In this document: positions 44,220-57,339 of the stretch, one piece after another
How positions within the stretch are numbered: the stretch's first letter is position 1
How the letters are laid out: every line of letters starts with the position of its first letter
DNA from: Daucus carota subsp. sativus
Taxonomy: Eukaryota > Streptophyta > Magnoliopsida > Apiales > Apiaceae
DNA: 64,000 nucleotides
Direction of reading: 5' to 3'
Assembly (NCBI RefSeq): GCF_001625215.2
Contig: NC_030382.2
Span: forward strand, 28,878,610-28,942,609
Notes under the pieces: model-generated
Seen by the model: only the letters and a program-made list of their open reading frames with translations
Told to the model about the DNA's origin: nothing
The model's database searches: none
Made by a program: the position numbers and the translations under genes

Positions 44220-47200
44220 GTGTTCCAATTATTCTCCTTTTGTTGGAGAGAACTCGGTTTCGAGTTTTGTAATAGGCGAAAAACATGTAGAAGGAAATGG
44301 AAGAAAGTGCCCTTTTTTGTCTACCGTCTTTAACAAAGCCAACTTAAGTGCAAATAAAATAAAAACTGATATGCATGCAAAAGAGAGTTGATTAGGTTTT
44401 TTTGGATTGATAAAGTCGATATAATTATGAGCAGTCTGAAGTATATTATTATCCATTTGCTTATTTGATGGACATTAATTTGATACAAAGAATTGTGTAA
44501 CTGTTTTACACAATAAAATGTTGCCATCTCAGATGATAAATGCAAGAAACAAAATCATGATTCTATGAAAAGAAATCTCCATAGACAACCCATTTGAATA
44601 CGTAGCATAAAAGTCATACATACTCACCAAAACACATTACTGTTATAATTGTAAACCGTGCTTATGTTATTAGGTGAACACTGCTAAATTTATGTAAGAA
44701 TTGCTGAAGTTACCTCTGTTCTTTGTACATAAACCCTTAGTGTTTCACGCAATTTTAACAGCTCTAGATCTGGATCTAGATCTAGATCTTTCGCTTCCAG
44801 GATAAAATTTTCCGGTTTGGGCCTCACAAAAAGAAATAGCAGGTTGATAAATCATTACCCTGATGTTACACTAAAATAGGCTTTCCTCTATTATGCATGA
44901 CGAGTAGAAATGAAAGATAAAGAAAAAATTGAAAAGAAAGATTGAATTGAAAAACCAAAACGGAACTGTCATCTTTTCTGCGTTGCACATGGCTCTATAA
45001 TACAATTGACCTTTACCTTCTAAAAAAAAAGGATTGATTTGATCCAGATCGGTAAATGATCAAATTACCGCCCTTTCTTTCATAGGCGTTTAAAAATACT
45101 ATGACGGTTCCGTTGCTTTATATATATTTAATATTATTTGGTTTTTGTGTGCTTTAGTAATCCCAAAGTTGCTTTTTGTTAAATCAAGGATTAAATACAT
45201 TTAGGAACTCTTATTTTGTATTTTTATTTCGGATAAAAAAATTAGGAAGCTTAATTGAAATTTATGGAAATTAAACTAGGACATTTTTTTGGTGAGATCA
45301 TTTTGCAGAGGAGTTGGATGTTGACTTATAAATTTCTTTGAGATTATATAATATTATAGTGCAACTTTTACCACTTCCCATTTTAAGGTCATTCTTTTTT
45401 TACATTACGGAAGGACAGAGTAATATTTGTTTGTGCCAAATAAGGTAATATTAATATGGGAAAGATCAGTTCCTTTTTCAAAGATGTATTTGCCTGGATA
45501 GTTTAACTTCAATAACTTCATATGTAGTCAGTGTGACTTGTTTAATATATGTACTGTCCTTCATTCTTAATACAATTATTCTGGTAAATATAAATAACAT
45601 GTTTTTTCTTATAAGATTCTAGTAAGGGCTTGTCGAATTTCGGTAAAGATTCTTAATATATGTTTTCGTTATTTTTATGCAGGTTTCTAAATAATGTCAA
45701 GCAGTACCTATGCTTATCTTTGTTAAAAAACAGTGCCCTGTCTGTTATGACTATTTTTCAGCTTCTTTGTTCAATTTTCGAAAACTTCCTAACAAAGTTC
45801 AGATCAGGCTTGAAATCAGAAATAGGAATTTTTTTTCCCATGCTCATTCTGCGTGTGCTTGAGAATGTTCTCCAACCTAGCTTCCTACAGAAGATGACTA
45901 TCCTTAATCTATTGGAGAAGATATCACAAGATCCCGAGATTGTGATTGATATTTTTGTTAACTATGATTGTGATGTGGATGCTCCAAACATCTTTGAAAG
46001 GTATTGTGATTCCCTTCACTATTGTCATTCTGCCTTTTCAGTTTTAAATATATTACAGCTTAAATATACCAAACTTTTACACAGTTTTTTTAAGTACAAT
46101 CTGAATACATCTAAAAGCGTTCAGTACAGAATCATTTAGAATAGAATAAGAAGCCTTCTGGACATGAAATGAGGTTTCCTGAAGGCTTACACTGTTAGAC
46201 TAGTGTTTCCCACTAATAATAGTACTAGGCTGGTGTCTTATGTGGTGGATGTAAGATTCAATTGTATGTTTGATGCTTTGATTCTCCAATCTGTACAGAC
46301 ATCGATGTAGGATTTATATATATATATATATATATATTCTCCCATCATGTTAATCCTTAGTTATAGAAAGTATCCATGTTGAAAATTCTTCAAAAAACAT
46401 CACAATTTTTAAAATAACGCATAAATAAATCGTGCATCCAACACATTTATAACCGGGGTTCAACCCCATCGGATGTAGAACACTAATTATCATTGTGTTG
46501 AATATATCTATAAAGAAACTATACCTCTGGGGTTTGGGTAGGGTCTAGAAACATAAATATTAGTTATATAATACATTTAACTTAGTTTTTACATTGAAAA
46601 ATTAGTTTATGTACTTATCCAACACAATTTTAATCGATGTTCAACAAAATATCTTAAAAAAATGTTGAACTCAAATTATATATGTGTTGAACGCATAAAG
46701 TTTGTAAGTTTGTACCAGAACTCACCCATATATATATATATAGGCCAGTGATCAAATACAAACCAGCCCTTAAATAAAAACTAAAAACCAATATACTTTA
46801 ATGATATTCTCAATACAATTTAGTGGTATTCTCCTTAGGATTTAGTGATTTGTGCTGTAAAAATTGGTGAAAACTTTCAGAAACTTGTGAAAATCTGGGG
46901 TTCTGTTCTTATACTCGATTCTGATGGTGGTGGGTGGCGGTGGTGGAGATAGCAGAGGTGGAGATGGAGATGGTGAACATGGAAGAAGTTAATGAAGGAA
47001 CAATTTTGATCTATTAATGGGTGTCACAAACCCAGATCTCATAACTGGTGTTGCTCGAGCTGCACATGATCGGAGCTCCGGCGCCATCGCCGGAATCATC
47101 TCGTCCAGGCTGTATCTGTAGTTGTAGTTAATTAAGGAGGTGGAGGTATGACAGAAGTGGTGTTAAGATGGTGGAGGTATGGCAAAGATGGTGGTTAAGG

Positions 47201-47437
47201 TGGGGTTGAGATGGCGCGCGCGGTGGAGGCGGAGGTGGCTGAGATCGAGGTGAAGGCGGTGGCAGAGGCGGTGGTGGAGGAGGTGGTGGAAGTGGAGGTG
47301 AAGGCAGGGATGGAGGTGGAGGTGGAGAGGGAGATGAAGAATTAGTGATATTTGTTGTAGAATTTAGTGAAATTTCAGCTTAGTTTTTAGTTTGTAGATT
47401 TGGGGGGGGGGGGGGGGGGGGTTGTAGTTGAATAAGG

Positions 47438-47477
<40 letters not shown>

Positions 47478-50400
47478 CATTTTTTTTTTGTGAACCTGAA
47501 AAATAATGCCAGTCAAGACACCACAAGATCCTTGAATGTTGGTTTTTTTTTTTTTTTTTTTTTGTCAGGTTCCTTGAATGTTGGTTGTTTATATGTTTGT
47601 TAATTGCTATTATTGTTACCGTAACACCTCAGGCCAAGTCAACATGACTAACATGTACCATAGGCCAGGAAGGGCTACAACTTTGGTCCACTTTATTTGT
47701 CAACTTGTGGTTATAAAAGACTTATAAACTTTACCAATGATGTGGAATGTCATAAGTGCCCCGCCAAGGTTGAAGTCTTTGTCAAGCCACAAATCAAACC
47801 TGGTCGGGTCAAGTTTTTATATATTCTCAACACCCTAACAGCACCAAAGTTGCTAGCTCTTTGATCAGCCTTTGGTGGGTTGTTGAACAAAGCGGTACAT
47901 GTTAGGGATGTGGTCTTGGGCCAGGGTGTTATAGTTGGCCTCCTCTTTATCTTTGTGCTAATTGTTGTCTTGCTTTGGGGACATACATCATCTCTTAGCA
48001 ACCTATCATTTCCATGCGTTAATATTACTTTTCTCCCACATCGGAGGGCTAACTACGGGGAAGGAATCTTCGTAAATACCGAAAATCATGTCTTAAGTCT
48101 TACCCCTTTTGCTTATGTGGTCACGTAAGTCGTGTAGGAAGCTGTTTAATTTAATCAGATATTTGCAGGACTGTTAACGGCCTTCTGAAAACTGCTCTAG
48201 GTCCACCTCCTGGTTCAGCAACCACGCTGTCTCCTGCTCATGACCTTACATTTCGGCTTGAGTCTGTTAAGTGTTTAGTTAGTATCATCAAGTCCATGGG
48301 ACTTTGGATGGACCAACAGTTGAAAATAGGCGATTTTTTCCCGCCAAGCTCCTCTGATGATGAAAGTCGTGGAGGTGATGAAAGCAATCTTTCAGATTAT
48401 GACTTGCAATCTGAAGCAGCTTCTGAATACTCAGATGCGGCTACTCTTGAGCAACGGCGAGCTTATAAATTAGAGGTTCAGGTAGAGTAATCATCACTTA
48501 ATATGTATATTTTTTACAATCACTATCTTTCATTTGTAATTTGATTTATTTTCCGGACCTTTTAGTTGCTTTCTTTCCCGTATCTATTGACAAATGATGT
48601 GTTTTATAAATACTGACAACTCGACATACATGCAGAAAGGCGTCTCTCTGTTTAATAAAAAGCCTTCCAAGGGTATTGATTTTTTGATAAGAAACAAAAG
48701 AATAAGTGGTTCTCCGGAAGCAGTTGTAGATTTCTTGAAAAATACATCTGGCTTAAACGAGGCAATGATCGGGGACTATTTGGGTGAAAGAGAGGAATTT
48801 TCTCTTAAAGTCATGCATGCTTATGTTGATTCCTTCAACTTCGGAGGAATGGACTTCGGAGAGGCAATTAGATTTTTCTTAAGGGGCTTCAGGTTGCCTG
48901 GAGAAGCACAGAAGATTGACAGAATCATGGAAAAGTTTGCGGAGCGCTACTGTAAATGCAACCCTACTTCATTCACTAGTGCAGATACTGCTTATGTTCT
49001 TGCTTACTCTGTGATAATGCTCAATACAGATGCCCATAATACCATGGTCAAAGATAAGGTGAGCTTGTTGACTTTCTTTTGTTATGCACCTTGCACTTTT
49101 ATCATATTTTTCGGTCTCTTTAATGTTTGTTTGTTAGCGTCCCACCTGAGCTGCCAAGAAAAGAAATTTTTTCAAAATTTGAGCATGATTTGATATGTTA
49201 ATATAATATCCGTGTCATCTTTAGTTCCTTTTGTTACATTTAATTGGTTTACCACTATCTGACTTTAGATATGTGTAGGTATTAAGATGAAATTAGAAGT
49301 GTAAACCACTATGAGAATATAAATATTATTTGATTTGAGTGAGTCCTGATGTAATAGTTGTCTGTCATATAGGCCCATACTTTAATTCAACACCATATTG
49401 CAAAGTTGTTACTTGCGGCCTTTGGTATTTCTAGTAACTGCAAAATTAATAATGGGTTCTGTTCTGAATATGTTTTCATTGGGGTTGATTATGAAGATGA
49501 CCAAGGCTGATTTTATACGAAACAATCGTGGAATTGATGACGGAAAGGACTTAGCAGAAGAATATCTGGGGGATCTTTATGATCAAATTGTGAGGAATGA
49601 GATTAAGATGAAAGCAGATATGTCTGTACCTCAGAGCAAACAGTCAAATAATTTGAATAGACTATTGGGCTTAGATGGTATACTTAATTTTGTTTGGAAG
49701 CAGACTGAAGAAAAACCCTTGGGTGCAAATGGAGTTCTTATAAGGCACATTCAGGAGCAGTTCAAGGCAAATTCTGGGAAGTCCGAGTAAGATACATTAA
49801 TTTATAACAAATTTATATTTTATTAGTGCTGTTCAACTGGTTGGTGTCTTTTTGGTGGGAATATACATGTTGTCACTAAATTCAGTCACAACCATCAAAC
49901 CACATGATGGATTTTTAAAATCATAACAATTTTACTGTCCCCAAATCTTTCTTGAATTGCTATGTCAATTTTTCTTCTTATTTTATTGTACTGGTAGTGT
50001 TTCATATCATCTATAAAATCAGAAGTTTTATCTGGTCATCATTTGTTTGCTGTACATGCCATTGCAGGTCTATTTATTATTGTGTGACTGATCCAGCTAT
50101 ATTGAGGTTTATGGTTGAGGTTTGCTGGGGTCCAATGCTTGCTGCTTTTAGTGTGACATTAGATCAGAGTGATGACAAGGCTGCAACTTCTCAGAGCTTA
50201 CAAGGCATCCGGCATGCTGTTCATGTTACCGCTGTAATGGGCATGCAGACCCAAAGAGATGCGTTTGTTACCACAGTTGCCAAATTTACTTACTTACATT
50301 GTGCTGCAGATATAAAACAGAAAAATGTCGATGCTGTCAAGGTAATCAGTCTCCAGACACTTTTCATGATGTGCCTAAATGATATATCCTTTTTTATTTG

Positions 50401-53400
50401 GTGCTAACTTTGAAAAATATATCTTTTTGGACATGAGTTTTGAGGATGTCATGACTTGTAAGCCTCGTAAAGTTTTTAGTGAAAATTTGGTGAAGATACA
50501 AGACAACCAAAAAGCGTCCTGACAACTGTTTGTCCTATATTGGTGTCATTTTTGAACTAATTGCGGATAATTTAGAGAAATTTAGTGAATCACTATATAG
50601 ATTAAGTGACGTGCAACATAAATAGTGATGACAGATTTAGGGTATGCGAGAGAAGCCAAGTAGAAGGTAGACACATAGCATATATATGTAGAGAGATGAA
50701 CACATAGCATATGTTTGTAGAGAGGATTGAAACATCTTGTTGTTTTGGTTATGCAACTTACCTGCACTATTAGTGTCTGATGTTGCAAAATAAGCTGTAC
50801 TGTACAGTCAAATACTTTATTATCCTAATTCTAGACTATATAGAAGTTCTAATATGCAAGTAATTATGTCCGTGGCACTAGTGTATATGTAAAATATATA
50901 TAGATGTGCAGCAGCCTTTTTCAACATGGACATGCAGTTATAGTGCATGTGGTTCTGGCAGTTTTTCAACATGGACATGCAGTTATAGTTATATGTATCA
51001 AAATATATCAAGTGAATTATATGTATCAAATATGTCATAGTTTACATACATACATATGTGTGTGTGTGCGCGCGCGCGCGCATGCGCTTGCGTGTGTGTG
51101 TGTGTGTACACGCATATACATATAAACATATATACATATACATATACATATACATATATATAATTTGTAGGTAACGAATTACTAATATAATGTATAGTAA
51201 GTTCAAAACGTCATTACTATCCCCTAGTTTATAGCCCAATGAATACCCCTATTCTCTTGTTCATTGGATGGTAAGAAGAGGTTGGAGGAGGGTCTCAAAA
51301 GATGCATGTGTGTCTACATATCCCGATTTAGTTCTTTGCCGTGCTTTCCCACAGAAACATCCTCAAATATTGTGATTATAGAATTAATCACATAATAAGC
51401 TACATAAGTCTAAAAATATTATAAACAGTGTTGCTGAAGAAAGCAACTACCATTTAGATGTTTGTTATGGAAATATATATGTTATATATCCAACTGATTT
51501 GTAATCCATTAATAATAATTTTCACCTCAAGTATGAAATATATGACAAAATAAATTGTAAATATTATGTATAAGTATCTTTTATATAATGAAATATCAAT
51601 GAAGTGATATATTTGGGTTTGAAATATATGGAGAAATAGATATATAATTATACTGAACTTGCAGTAATTTTTTTGTCATTAATAAGAAAAAATTTTAAAT
51701 CAGAATATACTATGTTTGCTAAATATGTCTTAGATAATATTGAATTTTAGAAAATATTACTGAGTATAGTAATGAAGTACTTTCACTTTTTAACTTGATT
51801 AATATATTAATATATTTGAATATTAAGCTTGTAGCGGATTTGGATATATTATATTTGCACCTGTAATAATATGTAAATAAATATGAGTGATAACCAAAAT
51901 CTGTACTGAAAATTTGTACTTAATTTTTCCTCTCACTTCAGCTTGTCTTTACGGATATTGTGAACCTGTTACTATTATATTATTATATGTTTTCTGTCTT
52001 GACGGTAATGGGGCACCTTTAGTGAGTTGCCTTTGTAAACAGCACTACTTCATATGTCAAACGAGTGTTTATGCAAATGTGTATAACCAGTGTTTTGCGC
52101 ATTTCAATCTTGGCAGGCCATTATTTCAATTGCCATTGAAGATGGAAATTATCTACAAGAGGCTTGGGAGCATATATTAACATGTTTATCGCGGTTTGAG
52201 CATTTGCAACTATTAGGAGAGGGTGCACCTTCTGATGCATCATTTTTCACTACGCAAAATGGTGAACCTGATGAAAAATCGCCGAAGTCGTCCTCCTTGA
52301 GGAAGAAAGGAACTCTTCAGGATCCAGCTGTGATGGCTGTTGTTAGAGGAGGTTCATATGATAGTACAAGTCGTAAAAGCAATACGTCTGGACTGGTAAC
52401 CCCAGAGCAGATTAGTAACTTCATTTCAAACCTAAATCTGCTTGATCAGGTTGGCAGTTTTGAATTGAACCACATTTTTGCACATAGCCAAAGGTTAAAG
52501 AGCGAGGCTATAGTGGCTTTTGTGAAAGCTCTGTGTAAAGTATCCATGTCAGAGTTGCAGTCTCCCACAGATCCTCGTGTATTCAGTCTCACAAAGATAG
52601 TTGAAGTCGCGTAAGATCAAGTTCAAATACAGTTTACACTAATTCTTCTCTTCATTTGGAATGATAAGGCTAAATGAATTTTTAACCCAACTTTGTTCTT
52701 TAATAGATATCAATTCTTGAAGTTTTAATTTTTAAATACGCCTACAATTTGACCGTAAATTTGACAAACTAGCAGAGTAAATAGTGCTGGTAACTTATTT
52801 TTCCTTCTTTTAGTTTCCTTGCCAGTTTTGAATATAATTTGTAGTTTTTTCTTCAAACTTCAGAAGCACCAGTCAAGCAGACCTTAGTTATGCCCCTCAC
52901 GGTTCTTTTTGCCTGTTTTTTAAATTTGGAATCTAACATAGATTTTAATTTTATGAACTACTGTCTATCCAGGGCTATATTTTTAGGAAAATGGTCAGTT
53001 AGCCTATTGTTATTACTTACTCGATCATAATGGGTACTTAAATGTATTGCCACATTGCATTGAATTTGAGACGGATGATTATATAAATGACAATCTTTAT
53101 GAAATCTTTCACAATGTATGATAATTTTGATTGATCTGTCAGTTATTGAGTACCCTTTTCACATGAAAGAAAATTTCAACTTGTTATATTCGTTCACACA
53201 GTGATTTCTCTTTTTCAGGCATTACAATATGAATCGGATTAGGCTAGTATGGTCTCGAATATGGAGTGTTCTTTCAAATTTCTTTGTGTCTGTTGGTTTG
53301 TCTGAGAATCTTTCAGTCGCAATCTTTGTCATGGATTCTCTGAGACAACTTGCTATGAAGTTTCTAGAGCGCGAGGAGCTGGGGAACTACAATTTTCAGA

Positions 53401-56400
53401 ATGAGTTTCTGATGCCATTTGTTATCATCATGCAAAAAAGCAGCTCTGCTGAAATTAGAGAGCTAATAGTTCGTTGCATCTCACAGATGGTCCTAACTCG
53501 CGTCAATAATGTAAAATCTGGCTGGAAGAGTGTTTTTATGGTAAGTATGTATTTACATTTTTTTAGAGCCTGTTCTTTCTGCATCAAAATCTGGAGACTA
53601 GCCATAAAACCATTTTCTGTTTTAAAATCATAAAATTTAAAACCTATGTTAATATTGAAGAGGTTTTAAATACTCTACCACTCCACCGACTACGGTGTGG
53701 TTTATTGTATATAAACTAAATATGGTTTGAGGATAAAAATTTTAATTTGGGTTTAGGTGTAAAGATTTGGCCATGGTGTGTGTCAGTGTGTCCTGCATCC
53801 AAAATTTTTTGCTACTAGAAATGCTTTCATGGTGTTATATTGAAGTAGAAGCACTGGTACACAAAAAGTTGTCCATCATATTAATATATCAGCCCTTGTT
53901 TGAAGCTTCAATATGAACTTAACTGTCCCCTGCAAATGTGCTTTCCCATCTGTGTTTTTTTTTTTCGTTTTATAGGTTTTTACTGCTGCTGCAGCTGATG
54001 AAAGAAAGAACATTGTTTTGCTGGCCTTTCAAACAATGGAAAAAATAGTACGAGAATATTTTCCGCACATAACTGAGGTTGAGGCTGTGACTTTTACAGA
54101 CTGTGTTAAATGCCTAATTACATTCACAAGCAGCAGATTCAATAGTGATGTTAGCCTCAATGCTATTGCTTTTCTCCGATTTTTTGCTGTCAAACTTGCG
54201 GATGGGGGACTTACTTTGATTGTCGAAGATAATGATGATGATTCATCTGTCAAAGTAGTGGATGGTGAGGGTACAGATGGGCGAATTGTGACCTCTAAAG
54301 AATCCTATTGGATTCCTTTACTTACAGGTAAGAGGTAACTGTATAATTTCTAAACTCTAGCAAGAATTGAAATAATGTATAAGCTGTTAAACAAGTTGAA
54401 ATTGGCTATGCTAAGCCTATCTTATGTAGTGTTCATGAACCGTGGAACATCAACACTCTTACATTGATATTCAAATTAAGCTCTTTGACAAAGTGGGAGT
54501 TCCGTGTCTTTCTTTTAAGAGGTGTGATCCGAAAGAGAGGCACTCTGAGAATCAATATCAGGACCTCTCACAACCAAAACAAGAATCATACCACTAAACC
54601 AAATGCCCATGCATTATCTTCATGCCATTTCATCATGAATTTTTTGTATCTATGGTTAGTTTTAGCAGCCCTATAGCCATGTGATCATGATTTTTTTTTT
54701 TGTATCTGTGGTTGCTTGTAGCAGCCTCTGACATTATCATAGCTATTGTATATAGCCACATTGGTTAGCATCATCATTGTATTGTTTGTTAACAGGGTTA
54801 TCGAGATTGACGTCAGACCCTAGGTCAGCTATCCGAAAAAGTGCTCTGGAAGTGCTTTTTAACATTTTAAAGGATCATGGTCATCTTTTCTCTCAACAAT
54901 TTTGGATCAGTATTTTTAGTACTGTAATATATCCTGTATTTGAATCTGCAAGTAATAACAAGGAATCTCATGTACAAGATCAGTCACTTATAGCTTCTGG
55001 ATCTCCACTTCCTCAAAGCCAGCCCTGGGACTCTGAAACTATTGCTGTGGCAGCTCAATGTCTAGTAGATATCTTTGTCAGTTTTTATACGGTGGTTAGA
55101 TCTCAATTAGTTGGGTTGGTTTCCATACTTGCAGTTTTTATAACAAGTACTGGCAAGGGTTATGCAAGTACTGGTGTAGGGGCACTGATGCGATTGGTAA
55201 AAGATCTGGGGAGTAGGCTATTAGAAGATGAATGGAAAGATATATTCCTTGCTTTGAATAAGACCGCAGTTTCTACTTTTCCTGGAATGATGAGGCTTAT
55301 AAGAACCTTAGATAATTCGGAGATGCCTGATGATGCTCAAGTCTATCTCAACAATTCAAATTTGTCATCTAATAATGGATTTGACAATGATGACGCAGAG
55401 GATGATAATTTGCAGACTGCAGGATATATTATTTCAAGGATAAAGAGCCATGTAGCTGCCCTACTTCTCATTATGCAGGTTCTCACTTTATAGTCACTAG
55501 TCAATATGGCATTGAAATCATTATAGCTTTCCTTATGGTCTATGATCTGCATTCTCTCTAAAAAACTTGCTGCATATATTAGTTTAGTGTAAAAGGTGGA
55601 TTTCCGAGTACCCTTTAGTCGTTCTTTATATATTGATAGTAGATGTATGAAATTGTCTAGATAGATCAGCTGCATATATTTCCGAATATCCAACTATTGT
55701 GAGAGAATCTTTTTTTTTTTTTTTTTTTTTGATAAGTAATTGTTTTATAGCCGAAAAGGGCAATCAGGGGATAGCCATGATAGAAGTTGCAAGCGATTAC
55801 ACCCTGGAAGAAAAGCTAGCAGCATCGTAACACAATAGAATTGAAAGCAAATAAAAGAAGCAGAGCAAGTACTTATAAAATGTAGGGAAAATTAAATTAT
55901 AGGTCCCTGAACTATTTGACGTTTTATTGTCTAGGTCCCTGAGCTAAAGATTCCGTTTTTCGGGTCACTTAACTTTTTCATTATTTGATCTCTGTCTTTT
56001 CGTCAATATGGATTAAAGCAATTTTGAAGGTGTTAGTGATATCCAAACTTAAAGTAGTCAAATTGAAGCTTGAATCACTAGCGACACTCATATGACATCA
56101 GTTTTCACAAACTAGGTCCAATTCAAAAATTCATAAATTTAGGTCCCCAAATTCAATCAAAACCCCCAAATTTATGGTTCAAATTAGGGTTTTTCGAATT
56201 AAACTTAGGTTCTGAAAATTGGTGTCATATGAGTGTCGCTAGTGATTCCAGCTTCAATTTCACTACTTCAACTTTAAGTTTGGATATCACCAACACCTTC
56301 AAAATTGCTTTGATCCGTATGAAAAACAAAAAACATAGTTTTATGATTACAACACCGTTAAAATCTTTTTGACGGAAGGACTTAGATCAGAAAACGGAAA

Positions 56401-57339
56401 AGTTAAGTGAACCAAAAAACGGAATCTTTAATTTCGGTACCTAGACAATAAACGTCAATAGTTAAGGGACCTATAATTTAATTTTCCCTAAAATGTACTA
56501 CAAATTATTGTGAGAGAATCTTGTCCCTAACATAATCACATTTATAGTGACTATTCTTTCCAGTCTCTACTTTTGTATTAGTTTGATTGGGATGAAATTG
56601 ATGATTGTGAGTTACATGCATGTTCGCCATTTGTCAAAAAGATGATGTGTATTGGTGCGTCGTAGAATTCTATATTCTGTCTTTAGTGTCAACTATGCAA
56701 TGTTTTTTTACCCTTATTCTCTTGCAGGTCATCACTGATATATACAAATCACACCAGCAATATTTGTCTTCCAGCAATGTGAAGATTCTACTTGATACTT
56801 TTTCATCTATCGCTTCTCATGCTCACCACTTAAACTGTGAGACGACTTTACAGCTGAAGCTACAGAGAGCGTGCTCTATTCTAGAAATTTCAGACCCACC
56901 AATAGTTCACTTTGAAAATGAGTCTTACGAGAATTATCTCAACTTTGTGCATGATTTGCTCATGAGTAATCCATCTTTATCCAAAGAAATGAACATTGAA
57001 CAACTATTGGTATCCGTATGTGAAACAGTTGTTCAGCTGTATCTGAGTTGTGCTAGTTCAGAGTCTGCCTCAGAGAAGCGAGTTAAAAGTCCAATCATTC
57101 ATTGGATCCTTCCACTTGGCTCAGCAAGAAGGGAAGAACTGGCTGCTAGAACTTCATTGCTTCTGTCAGCTTTGCGAATTTTGAATGGCATGGAGAGGGA
57201 TTCGTTTAAAAGATATGTTTCCATAATATTTCCACTGCTGGTGGACCTTGTTCGGAGCGAGCATAGCTCAGGAGAAGTTCAAACCGTTCTAAGCAGTATA
57301 TTTCGCTCATGTATAGGTCCAATAATTATGAATTCGTGA
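42225..57339 (+). CDS. BIG1: BIG-type ARF guanine-nucleotide exchange factor (Sec7)
   Basis: Eleven coding exons: 42225-43282, 45683-46000, 48169-48481, 48636-49058, 49497-49786, 50068-50341, 52117-52610, 53219-53540, 53976-54327, 54796-55478 and 56728-57339. They total 5139 nt, 1712 residues, all in phase. Intron 1 uses a GC donor. Order: N-terminal DCB region ([16 protein letters not shown]), HUS region (NALSVM-type and [14 protein letters not shown]), Sec7 domain at about 565-755, then C-terminal HDS repeats. The Sec7 glutamate finger is intact ([14 protein letters not shown]), as is [17 protein letters not shown]; Met before LNTD predicts brefeldin A sensitivity, as in Arabidopsis BIG1, BIG2 and BIG4. 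The protein exchanges GDP for GTP on ARF at the trans-Golgi for secretion and vacuolar traffic. The N-terminus matches BIG1/BIG4 better than BIG2, BIG3 or BIG5. Confidence 0.94.
44167..44220. repeat. GT/TA/T microsatellite in BIG1 intron 1
   Basis: (GT)n, then (TA)n, then a T run of about 15 bases, all within 54 bases. Confidence 0.9.
46345..46705. repeat. Dispersed ~360 bp repeat, copy B (BIG1 intron 2)
   Basis: Same family and orientation as the copy at 13035-13395, preceded here by a (TA)n run at about 46311-46337. The shared ends are CTTAGTTATAGAAAGTATCC and CAAATTATATATGTG. Confidence 0.75.
46740..47435 (+). mobile_element. Non-autonomous DNA element with purine-rich core (BIG1 intron 2)
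   Basis: The ends GGCCAGTGATCAAATACAAA (left) and, on the right, TTGTAGTTGAATAAGGC match the shorter element at 34013-34345. Inside, 46920-47340 is strongly purine-rich on the plus strand and built from GGTGGA, GGAGGT and GGCGGT words. A G run of about 19 bases lies at 47402-47420. The core is absent from the short copy and may be captured or expanded sequence. (CT)n and (TA)n tracts follow to 47477. No long open frame. Confidence 0.6.
47619..48125. mobile_element. Possible solo LTR in BIG1 intron 2
   Basis: The stretch starts GTAACACCTCAGGCC and includes TTCTCCCACATCGG, both common in plant long terminal repeats, and ends near TGTGGTCACG. A matching 5 bp duplication was not found, so this is a tentative call. 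It ends only about 40 bases before exon 3. Confidence 0.35.
50917..51163. repeat. Direct repeat and alternating purine-pyrimidine tract (BIG1 intron 6)
   Basis: TTTTTCAACATGGACATGCA plus eight more bases occurs twice, 45 bp apart (50917 and 50962). From about 51044 to 51163 follow (CATA)n, (TG)n, (CG)5-6, (TG)n and (CATATA)n blocks, so purines and pyrimidines alternate for about 120 bases with few breaks. Confidence 0.9.
55712..56505 (-). mobile_element. Short retroposon with poly(A) tail, split by a MITE
   Basis: In BIG1 intron 10 a 17 bp direct repeat TATTGTGAGAGAATCTT flanks the block (55695-55711 and 56506-56522). Read on the minus strand, the insert ends ...ATTACTTATC followed by about 20 A, as LINE or SINE 3' ends do. 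Without the nested MITE and one 9 bp copy it is only about 180 bp, so it is a severely 5'-truncated LINE or a SINE. No tRNA-like boxes or coding sequence were seen. Confidence 0.8.
55885..56488. mobile_element. Mutator-type foldback element nested in a retroposon
   Basis: A 604 bp element with ends GGGAAAATTAAATTATAGGT on both sides (read inward). It is flanked by a perfect 9 bp duplication TAAAATGTA at 55876-55884 and 56489-56497. The inverted repeats extend about 250-290 bp each, including the matching 'GACACTCATATGACA' blocks, leaving only a short central loop. No coding capacity. The 9 bp duplication points to the Mutator superfamily. Confidence 0.9.

Noticed and set aside
44761-44790. 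GATCTA-rich repeat as a regulatory operator
   Set aside because: It is a short simple repeat deep in BIG1 intron 1 with no partner site.
50904-51239. Small frames over the GT/GC tract
   Set aside because: They are translations of simple repeats within an intron.
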